Source: Hofstenia miamia
Lineage: Eukaryota; Xenacoelomorpha; Acoela
DNA length: 64,000 bases
Assembly (NCBI GenBank): GCA_004352715.1
Contig: SCFE01000014.1
Span: forward strand, 1,675,426 to 1,739,425
Direction of reading: 5' to 3'
Positions 55,115 through 64,000 of this stretch are shown here, piece by piece. The position numbers were made by a program, and so were the translations under genes. The notes under the pieces were generated by a model. It was not told where the DNA came from and did not search any database. It saw only the letters and a list, made by a program, of their open reading frames with translations. Numbering within the stretch: position 1 is the first letter of the stretch; every line of letters begins with the position of its first letter.

Positions 55115-56765
55115 CCTTGCTAGTTCGAATGTGCCTAAATGAAACAAAAGATTTTATTGACCATTTATCTAAATCATATAATACTTTGTTCAGACAAACA
55201 TCAATATGGTAACTATTGCTTGAAAGCTCAGATCTATATAATAATAAAATAATAATAATGATATAATGTGTTCAAAAAATCCCTGATTTTTAGTTTTTTG
55301 TTCAGATATTCTAGACTATATAAATTGTGCCAATTTTTTATCTTACAAAACGTTCATCCTTCAATTAATTTACAAAGCAATTCCAATTTAACATAAGAAT
55401 CCGAAAATTTCATATAATTAACTAACTTTGCAGTTTTGATACATATACCTAAAAACAATTTAGACCCAAAGCATTAAAAAATTTTGAGGTAAAACGAATA
55501 TTTAGAAAATAGAATATTTAGGTAAATATAATCAATTTTATGAGGTCATTTTTAGGTGAAAAAATTAATTTCTACTAATTACTCTCACTATACCTACAGC
55601 TATTATTTTGATCTCGTTTCTCTTGTCGCCTATCCACAAAGTATTTGTTTTTTGATAGACACTTTCACTCATTTTTCTAAGGAAAAGTGTCAAATAATAA
55701 ATTTGAAAGATTTAAGAAGAATTTGCAAGGTTTGAGATTTGGTTGGATGAAGAAAAGTACTAACCCACAGTAATAGAAATGACATTATTTCACTTGTTGT
55801 GATTGCTCAATGAGCATTGATCCCAAAAATGTTTTGTGTGAAGTTAAGCTGAACTGACAGACAAACAGCTTTGCTTGTGATAAATAAGCAGCACTGATAG
55901 GTGTAATTGATGATTAATTCAACTTGATTTTCTAAGGNCCTTGCTAGTTCGAATGTGCCTAAATGAAACAAAAGATTTTATTGACCATTTATCTAAATCA
56001 TATAATACTTTGTTCAGACAAACATCAATATGGTAACTATTGCTTGAAAGCTTAGATCTATATAATAATAAAATAATAATAATGATATAATGTGTTCAAA
56101 AAATCCCTGATTTTTAGTTTTTTGTTCAGATATTCTAGACTATATAAATTGTGCCAATTTTTTATCTTACAAAACGTTCATCCTTCAATTAATTTACAAA
56201 GCAATTCCAATTTAACATAAGAATCCGAAAATTTCATATAATTAACTAACTTTGCAGTTTTGATATATATACCTAAAAACAATTTAGACCCAAAGCATTA
56301 AAAAATTTTGAGGTAAAACGAATATTTAGAAAATAGAATATTTAGGTAAATATAATCAATTTTATGAGGTCATTTTTAGGTGAAAAAATTAATTTCTACT
56401 AATTACTCTCACTATACCTACAGCTATTATTTTGATCTCGTTTCTCTTGTCGCCTATCCACAAAGTATTTGTTTTTTGATAGACACTTTCACTCATTTTT
56501 CTAAGGAAAAGTGTCAATTAAATAATAAATTTGAAAGATTTAAGAAGAATTTGCAAGGTTTGAGATTTGGTTGGATGAAGAAAAGTACTAACCCACAGTA
56601 ATAGAAATGACATTATTTCACTTGTTGTGATTGCTCAATGAGCATTGATCCCAAAAATGTTTTGTGTGAAGTTAAGCTGAACTGACAGACAAACAGCTTT
56701 GCTTGTGATAAATAAGCAGCACTGATAGGTGTAATTGATGATTAATTCAACTTGATTTTCTAAGG
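55115..56765. repeat. ~825-bp direct duplication across a single N
   Basis: Positions 55115-55937 and 55939-56765 are the same sequence apart from a few substitutions and a 4-bp indel, joined by one N at 55938. This is most simply two alleles placed side by side by the assembler. The open frame at 56380-56601 occurs in both copies, but the 4-bp indel breaks it in the first, which argues against coding. 54197-55114 and 56766-57661 show no gene. Confidence 0.85.
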
Positions 56766-57661
56766 CAAGACAACTTAACAACAATTGCAGTAATGGTCAT
56801 TAATGGAGCCCTAAGAAATTAATTAATGGCTATTCTGAAAACATAAGATTTATTAATGGCTTTCCATTAATGAAAATTAATTTTTCCCACAATTAATTTT
56901 TTAGCAGACCTGAATTATATATTTGTCTTCACGGTGGATACAAATTTTTTTAAGAAAACTGATATAGCTAAGGCAAGTACATTTATGTCTTTGGTCTTAG
57001 TCAAAACGGTATGTGTTTTTGTTGATCCACTCCTAAACTTATTTTTCCTTGCTGAGAATATTTGAATTTAATAGATTTGGCATTATTTAGCACTGTTCAA
57101 ATATTGCTACTTTTAGTTGTAAGAACTACTGGACATCAAATTTCATGCAGTGAAGCAAAACAAAATATGAATTGACAATGACCCTACTTTGAATTCCTAA
57201 AATATTCAATGAACAGACATTGCATTAAGAATATTTATTTACTTCAAGGCTGCTGCTACAGAAACACTGTGCATTTGCAAATAAGCTGTTTTAGCATCAT
57301 TTCTATACTAGTGCCTTAGGTTCATTTACTAAGACCTAAAATCTGCCTTAATTCAAGAATATTTCAGTTCGGATATAGTAATTAGGTCTAATTTTAGAGA
57401 TGTTTCCCACAGCCTACCCAAAAATTTCCCCGAGATTACTGAAACAATTTTAAAAAAACGAGATGTCAACAAATATTAGCTAGAGATTGAAAATCATTCA
57501 AAACAATCGAAAAACTTTTTCATCTCGTTTTCAGGCCTTACTAGCAAGTTTATTCCTATTAATATCCACATTTCATTGTCATACAAAGAAACAAAATGTT
57601 AGGATGCAGAATATAGTAACAGTATTTTAATTTTACCTTCTTATATACATTATGATTACAG

Positions 57662-57994
57662 GATAATCAAATTTCACAATATGAATTACAACTCTACATA
57701 TTATTTCGGAAATTTTTAGATCGGGATCAAAAGACCTTGAGTCCTTGTAATGAATTCCATCCTCGTTGCTGGTTTTGGCCAGATTCATCAACCCTATACA
57801 GTGGAATGAAGACTCACATGAGATTTTATGAAGAAACTTTAGCAAGTAGATTCTATCCAGTGAGTATTCCGAGGCCAGATTTCTCATGGGCGTTAAACTA
57901 TTCTGAACGCTACGCGCATGTTTACAGAGATTACGGACCAGGATGCATAATGAGAATTCATCAAAGGCAAATCAGATCAGAAGGTTATTTTTAA
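57662..57994 (+). CDS. terminal exon, paralogue of the 7289-7582 exon
   Basis: After a TGATTACAG acceptor at 57661 an open frame of 110 codons runs to a stop. It reads DNQISQYELQLYILFRKFLD and then a block shared with the exon at 7289-7582: EFHPRCWFWPDSSTLY, THMRFYEETLASRFYPVSI, RPDFSWALNYSERYAHVYRD and GPGCIMRIH. By my count 61 of 83 aligned residues from the PC pair to GYF are identical, and most changes are conservative, which indicates purifying selection. Both end within a few codons after EGYF. Upstream exons were not found. The family is not recognised. Confidence 0.65.
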   Translation, partial: DNQISQYELQLYILFRKFLDRDQKTLSPCNEFHPRCWFWPDSSTLYSGMKTHMRFYEETLASRFYPVSIPRPDFSWALNYSERYAHVYRDYGPGCIMRIHQRQIRSEGYF

Positions 57995-57997
57995 CAC

Positions 57998-58226
57998 CGA
58001 TATTTGATGATACAGAATAACAAATGTCTTTCGAAGATAATTAGCCTTATATTGAATAAGTAAGTCAAACAAAACTACATCAACGTTATAAGAAATAGTT
58101 TTTCCAAATGAAATAGTATGCTTCAGCGAAGTGTAGTAAGTGCTTCGACTGATCATTGCAAAGTAAGATCAAACTCTTAAAATAATGAGAATTTTTTTTT
58201 GTAATGGGGAGAAAATCTTCCAAACT
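57998..58226. other. no gene recognised
   Basis: Short AT-rich spacer before the duplicated block. Confidence 0.5.
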
Positions 58227-59955
58227 GACAAGCCCTAAAATAAAAGATTTATCACTAAATGTTCCATTGATTTTCAGAAACATGAGTTCCTCAACAGTTA
58301 CAAATTATAATCTATTTCTTAGTTTTGTCATGTTCTCAAAAGTTGTTAGGACGCTCATTTTCCGACGAGGAACTAATGAACCAATTTGCATGTGAAAAAT
58401 ACTGTATGACTTTTCAATTATTAGTTGTAAGGCCCTGTTTATTGCCCTATGTCACTTCAGTATAAATTGGCATTATTTTGGTTGGTCACAACTCACACCT
58501 GCATATCACATTTCAATATTATTTGAATTTGTAAATTTTATGTATGACCCATAAATCGTATTAAAATGGATCTCACCCGACACCATCATTGTTTCAACAT
58601 ACTCGTATATAATCTAATCATTTTCTTTAGTTCAAAATAGTGACTCAGACTGGCATGGTTTCAGGTCGGGCCAACCCTGCTTCCAACTCTTATATAGATT
58701 CAATGTAAACTATTAGCAATATGACAAATAACGATAGCCAAATTTGTAAAACGCACGGTGTCATCCGCCTCGTACGGGGCCAATCCCCGTCCTCTAAGCT
58801 CATACTCGGCCTTTTCGAGGCCAAAATTTCCCCCATAAATATCAGGCTCGCCGTTGTGTGAGTTTTTTCACATAACAGTAGAACATTTTTGTGTCACAAA
58901 CAGACACAACGCAGGGCAACACAGCAAAGTCATTAATGTATTATTATTTATTTATTTATTTGTAACGCTTTTATTCCTGTACTGTACGTATACAATAAAT
59001 AGGAATACTACACACAAACAACTTTTATCATAGAAAACATGGGTAAGTGCCATCAAACTAATATTTGCAGGCTGCGTGGTAANGAATGTATGGATCAGAG
59101 TTGTAACCGGCTCGGAATAATTTTTAGCAGTCTGACCCAACTCGACAAGCCCTAAAATAAAAGAATTATCACTAAATGTTCCATTGATTTTCAGAAACAT
59201 GAGTTCCTCAACAGTTACGAATTATAATCTATTTCTTAGTTTTGTCATGTTCTCAAATGTTGTTAGGACGCTCATTTTCCTGACGAGGAACTCATGAACC
59301 AATTTGCATGTGAAAAATACTGTATGACTTTTCAATTATTAGTTGTAAAGCCCGGTTTATTGCCCTATGCCACTTCAGTATAAATTGGCATTATTTTGGT
59401 TGGTCACAACTCACACTTGCATGTCACATTTCAATATTATTTGAATTTGTAAATTTTACGCTTTTACTATAATATGTATGACCCATAAATCGTATTAAAA
59501 TGGATCTCACCCGACACCATCATTGCTTCAACATACTCGTATATAATCTAATCCGACGCTTCTCATTTTCTTTAGTTCAAAATAGTGACTCAGACTGGCA
59601 CGGTTTCAGGTCGGGCCAACCCTGCTTTCAACTCTTATATAGATTCAATGTAAACTATTAGCAATATGACAAATAACGATAGCCAAAGTTGTAAAACGCA
59701 CGGTGTCATCCGCCTCGTACGGGGCCAATCCCCGTCCTCTAAGCTCATACTCGGCCTTTTCGAGGCCAAAATTTCCCCCATAAATATCAGGCTCGCCGTT
59801 GTGTGAGTTTTTTCACATAACAGTAGAACATTTTTGTGTCACNNNNNNNTGTACTGTACGTATACAATAAATAGGAATACTACACACAAACAACTTTTAT
59901 CATAGAAAACATGGGTAAGTGCCATTAAACAAATATTTGAAGACTGCGTGGTAAA
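58227..59955. repeat. ~0.9-kb duplicated block ending in a LINE tail
   Basis: 58227-59083 and 59144-59955 are near-identical and in the same orientation. They are interrupted by an N at 59084 and a 7-base gap at 59843-59849. Each holds a GC-rich island with two hairpins, ACGGGG/CCCCGT (58774-58790) and GGCCT/AGGCC (58808-58822). Each also holds the 3' tail of the LINE at 58930-59040 and 59850-59950. Only the second copy continues into LINE coding sequence, so the first may be the alternative allele. Confidence 0.75.
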
Positions 59956-60796
59956 ATGTCCTTTTATATAACTCAGTGCGAGCTGGAGGAAGGGATACCA
60001 TGTGCCGGGTACTTCGCGCCTGCCGTATTTCTTGGAATTTATGATACATTGGATGCTTCACGTCACTTTAAATTTTTAAAACTGTTTTTTCGAATCTTGC
60101 ATAGAATAAATGATTCATCATATTTATTAAGTACATCTGGTCAACAATAGAGAAAAACTTGATGCATTTTCTGAGTTTAGAACAAAGTCTTTTTTCAAGT
60201 CCAGGAACCCATACTTTGCAGGCATATAAAACAACTGAAGCGATGTACGTTTTAAAGATGAATTCTTTCGTATTATGGTCCATAAAGGTAACCAAGAAGG
60301 CAAGGGATTTAGTAATATAATTAACTCTGGCAACAATAGAGTTAGCATCAATTTCATACGATATTGTGGCATTGGACTAGTTTTGGTTTCTTGCAGGGCA
60401 AAGATGGCATACTCATAACTTTCCATAACGATGCCTTTCAACTCCAAGAACTTCATTTTAAAACCATTAACATTGTCGCAAAATATAGAAGGAAATGACA
60501 TATTATATAATTTTGAAATAAAATCAGACAGTTTAATGTTAACTATTTTGTTATCGAAGTAGAGGGTAAGGTTCCTAATTTTCAGGCGATTTTTACCAAT
60601 ACCATCCATATGATCATTTCACACCTTTTTTCAATAGTTTTTTTTCTATCGCTCTTTCATGATCATTTAGGGCTGGTTTAATAATTATATTGAGGCTGTA
60701 GGGTTTCAGTTTGAAAGAGTTCGCCAGAACTAATCCTTTGGACCTTCCAGAGTTTAGCTTCACCATTAGCGGACGAGGTTTTCCAAATGATGACAA
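59850..60796 (-). mobile_element. LINE with ORF1 end, ORF2 start and RT thumb, internally deleted
   Basis: The minus strand from 60796 encodes an ORF1 C-terminus (FGKPRPLMVKLNS, then LANSFKLKPYSLNIIIKPAL and ERAIEKKLLKKG). After a stop, ORF2 begins with an endonuclease start (FCDNVNGFKMKFLELKGIV, FALQETK). The frame then jumps to the RT thumb (ARVNYITKSLAFLVTF, TKEFIFKTYIASVVLYACKV) and the C-terminus (RTELYKRTFYHAVFKYLFNG). The tail holds AATAAAAG and a TAAA repeat. The whole catalytic RT is missing. Confidence 0.7.
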
Positions 60797-61228
60797 AACC
60801 GTATTCGTAAATTAACAATTAAAATGATACGAAATGCTTGCGATGTTTGTTACATCAAATCTCTTTTAATAACAAAGCATGGTGGTTTCAATATAATTAC
60901 GGTACGAGTTCTCCTGGGCTATTCAGTCCGAAGGTACTGTGAATTAGTGCTAAGTATTTCAGTTGGATTGAAACTAACAAGGGAAAATTTTTTAAAAATA
61001 GTTATGCAGGGAAACAATGGGGCAAGAATTTTTTATAGGACTGGCATGGGAAGGAACTGGGAGAATAATCCAATGAGAATAGTTGCTACTGTGACCAATT
61101 AAATTTTGGTGCCGCAGAATCCCAGTGCACATGTGCTTTCAGTGCAAATGTTGAATGCAGTGTAACAGTCAGAGCAAGTGCGTGTAGTATGGATTGGAGT
61201 AGTTAAGCCCCCCTCCCCCGGTTTTATG
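60797..61228. other. unassigned open frame region
   Basis: The plus-strand open stretch 60824-61102 (92 codons) has no recognised motif. A CCCCCCTCCCCCGG run lies near 61210. Confidence 0.35.
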
Positions 61229-61615
61229 GCTTCACTCAAAAGATTCTTGAGCTAAGATTTTTAGCTATCTGAGCAGGACAAGTCAATAATATTTACGCAA
61301 AATGCTTGATATTTATTTGATTAGGCAAGGTTATATCATTTTGTGAAAACTCTAATGCTTAGGATTTGATTTTGCATCCTAAGTTAAAATTACCTGTTCA
61401 AAGTATCATTATAATTTGTTACATATAGTAGGCTTTGCTGTATTTGAACTTATTTTAGCTAATCAATCTTTATTTGATTTTTACATTGCTTTTTACAATT
61501 GCTCCATAATAACTATTATGCAATTTCATTAACATTCCTATAAAATTCATTTCTTATTCATTACATGAGCTATTGATGTTAAGATTTTATTCAGTATTTA
61601 TGAAGACTGGAGGCA

Positions 61616-61873
61616 TTACAATTGATTATAAGGAATCGCTGTATTGCACAAGACATAGGAATCCTTATTTGGAACAAACATTATGCTATTATTAACAATT
61701 TTTAATAGTTTATCCTCCTGTTTTTTCATATAAAATGGAAAATGTCCCAATTTTTTATGAGAAATAGTAAAAGTAGTTATATCAACTAATGCAGATTTGC
61801 TATACTTTTTGGCTTCAAGATATTTCAATAATGGTCCCCCAGGTCTTATTATTGGAACTTTACATATGCGCAT
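61616..61873 (-). CDS. unidentified 85-residue ORF (allelic twin at 62597-62806)
   Basis: MRICKVPIIRPGGPLLKYLE..., followed by ALVDITTFTISHKKLGHFPF and a Lys-rich helix (YMKKQEDKLLKIVNN). The twin at 62806-62597 differs by several residues (V/I, K/R, K/S, I/V, F/I, E/A, I/M), mostly conservative, and frameshifts at the C-terminus (INVCSI). No domain recognised. It could be an exon of a host gene or part of a repeat. Confidence 0.35.
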   Translation of the reverse strand: MRICKVPIIRPGGPLLKYLEAKKYSKSALVDITTFTISHKKLGHFPFYMKKQEDKLLKIVNNSIMFVPNKDSYVLCNTAIPYNQL

Positions 61874-62596
61874 TAGAGAATTGCAATGTCATCTTGCCAG
61901 TTCAATGTTTTTATTAAGTTTTCTCCAATATAGCACCCAGCTGTTAACAATTGATAGATGTATTGCATAAAAAATATACAACTTTTGAGTCATATTATGG
62001 AGCTCCTACCATTTTTCTTAAGTTCTTTATCTGGAAGTAACTTATATGCTGCCCCTGTCATTTTGACTTTACGCATTGACGTAGCAGACTATATAGAGGC
62101 TGAAGCAAACATCATTGCATAACATTCGACCGTAAAAATAGTTGTCAAAACATAGCTTATGGTCTACATTATTGGTAAGGAATTTGCATAATNNNGCTTC
62201 ACTCAAAAGATTCTTGAGCTAAGATTTTTAGCTATCTGAGCAGGACAAGTCAATAATATTTACGCAAAATGCTTGATATTTATTTGATTAGGCAAGGTTA
62301 TATCATTTTGTGAAAACTCTAATGCTTAGGGTTTGATTTTGCATCGTAAGCTAAAATTACCTGTTCCAAGTATCATTATAATTTGTTACATATAGTAGGC
62401 TTTGCTGTATTTGAACTTATTTTAGCTAATCAATCTTTATTTGATTTTTACATTGCTTTTTACAATTGCTCCATAATAACTATGCAATTTCATTAACATT
62501 CCTATAAAATTCATTTCTTATTCATTACATGAGCTATTGATGTTAAGATTTTATTCAGTATTTATGAAGACTGTATTGCACAAGACATAGGAATCC

Positions 62597-62806
62597 TTAT
62601 ATGGAACAAACATTTATGCTATTATTAACCATTTTTAATAGTTTATCGGCCTGTTTTTTCATGTAAATTGGAAAATGTCCCAATTTTTTATGAGAAATAG
62701 TAAAAGTAGTTACATCAACTAATGCAGATGAGCTATACCTTTTGGCTTCAAGATATTTCAATAATGGTCCTCCAGGTCTTATTATTGGAATTTTACATAT
62801 GCGCAT
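62597..62806 (-). CDS. second copy of the unidentified ORF
   Basis: A 69-codon counterpart of 61616-61873. An extra T in the stretch before the final Val codons changes the C-terminus. If the two are alleles, one carries a truncating frameshift. Confidence 0.3.
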   Translation of the reverse strand: MRICKIPIIRPGGPLLKYLEAKRYSSSALVDVTTFTISHKKLGHFPIYMKKQADKLLKMVNNSINVCSI

Positions 62807-63064
62807 TAGAGAATTGCAATATCATCTTGCCAGTTCAATGTTTTTATTAAGTTTTCTCCAACATAGAACCCAGGTGTTAACAATTGATAGATGTATTGCA
62901 TAAAAAATATACAACTTTTGAGTCATATTATGGAGCTTCTGCCATTTTTCTTAAGTTCTTTATCTGGAAGTAACTTATATGCTGCCCCTGTCATTTTGAC
63001 TTTACGCATTGACGCAGCAGACTATATAGAGTTTGAAGCAAACAACATTGCATAACATTCAACC

Positions 63065-63349
63065 CTAAAAATAGTTGTCAAAACATAGCTTATGGTCTAC
63101 ATTATTGGTAAGGAATTTGCATAATTTTATTATAATAGTAGTAAAGTTTCCAATATTTACAGTGCCAGTTGTATCATCTTTCTTTTCATTACTTTTATAA
63201 TCAATGGTATTTGCTATTTGAGACAGTTCATCATTCTCCTCCTCACAAATTTTATCTTCGGAATCACTGGCAAATGGAATTGTTTCAGCATTTGATTCAT
63301 AATACAATGTTAAAAATTCTTTAACAAAATATCTTTTTGTCATTTTCAA
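63065..63349 (-). CDS. acidic unidentified ORF
   Basis: 94 codons, with an acidic middle (FASDSEDKICEEENDELSQI) and a more hydrophobic end. It lies upstream of the previous ORF on the same strand and might be an earlier exon of the same gene. No motif recognised. 63350-64000 shows no gene. Confidence 0.25.
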   Translation of the reverse strand: MKMTKRYFVKEFLTLYYESNAETIPFASDSEDKICEEENDELSQIANTIDYKSNEKKDDTTGTVNIGNFTTIIIKLCKFLTNNVDHKLCFDNYF

Positions 63350-64000
63350 ACACTATGACAACTAGAGCCTCTTTAAAATGATTAAGAATTTCTTGAAAAA
63401 TTGAAAACTTACTTACAGCCGTATATATTAAACATAAACAACTACAGCATATTATACATTTAGAAAAAAATGTCAAATGGTTTGTCTAATGCATCATTTG
63501 TCAAAATTGGCTAAACCCTATCTAACCTGAAACATTGGACTTTCCTAAAATGCGTATCAAAATATTTGAAGTTCTGATTTATACATGGTGTTTAAGAATG
63601 GGTTTTGCACACCTCGAATTTGTAAAGTTTTAACCATGGTAGTAAATTCTTAAAAATGGATTTTACCAATTTCTTGCATGATATTGCAGTATGCTACTTT
63701 AGAAAAAATGTTCTCTGAATCAGAAGATTTAGATCAAATTTCATGAAAAGTTCATAACATGTTTTTGTAATATATTATAAACTACAAATGGTATTTTTCA
63801 TAATATGTTAACCAATTTACACTAAATGAAAGACGTTTTAAAAAGAAGGAAATTGAGGTGCAATCAAGTTTAGCACTTCAACACATTTTTCTTTCAATAG
63901 GTAAAATGAATTCATTTATGCTAATTGGAAATAGTTTGTAAATCCATTTTAGTGCTGTTTTATATCTTAGAGAAATGATTTCAATGGGAAATATTGTCAT

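Larger units (their letters stand above)
61229..63124. repeat. ~950-bp direct duplication across NNN
   Basis: 61229-62192 and 62196-63124 align end to end with scattered substitutions and small indels, including about 31 bp missing from the second copy near 62575. They are separated only by NNN at 62193-62195. It is probably unmerged haplotypes. Each copy holds the same minus-strand ORF described separately. Confidence 0.85.

Noticed and set aside
56380-56601. 73-codon ORF in the duplicated block
   Set aside because: A 4-bp indel between the two near-identical copies breaks it, and no motif is seen.

Overview
The window is nuclear DNA of an AT-rich invertebrate animal. The evidence is spliceosomal introns (many only 41-45 bp), non-LTR retrotransposons, Mutator-like (MULE) and hAT-like DNA transposons, microsatellites and scaffold gaps, with no operons or bacterial signals. 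I cannot name the phylum; tiny introns and roughly 70% AT would suit a flatworm or another small-genome lophotrochozoan, but that is inference.

Host-like genes are sparse. Part of a spliced gene lies at 4283-7582 (+), and its terminal exon has a clear paralogue at 57662-57994 (+). A single-exon secreted protein at 10954-12753 (+) carries a DUF2961 / GH172-type glycoside hydrolase fold signature with the putative catalytic Glu pair in place. A second single-exon secreted protein lies at 43082-44977 (-) and has FG-GAP-like calcium-binding loops. A few short ORFs and one possible exon remain unidentified.

The rest is mobile DNA and its debris. Positions 1-3620 hold two CR1-like LINE remnants. 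At 8665-10525 lies a 1.9-kb foldback element. At 13890-15410 lie an inverted-repeat element and a LINE remnant. At 16184-19068 lie two hAT-like non-autonomous elements with target-site duplications, and a third is at 47973-48288. From 19437 to 40840 runs a nested transposon complex. One MULE copy (A half 19726-21274, D half 36826-37827, tail to 40840) is split by an insertion of about 15.5 kb, 21275-36825, bounded by 13-bp inverted repeats and an AAT duplication. Inside the insertion are a nearly complete second MULE (24459-26934), a deleted third (33740-35270) and a separate intact FLYWCH-type MULE (29999-31828). A LINE is inserted in the D tail. At 49433-49935 and 58930-60796 there are further LINE pieces.

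Two observations stand out. (1) Six tRNA-like folds of 67-71 nt lie in or near the MULE copies; their stem sequences differ but stay paired. (2) Several unrelated non-autonomous element families end in arrays of short iterated motifs, mostly containing CpG, in an otherwise CpG-poor background. Several near-identical direct duplications sit exactly across one- to seven-base N joins and are probably unmerged haplotypes rather than biology.
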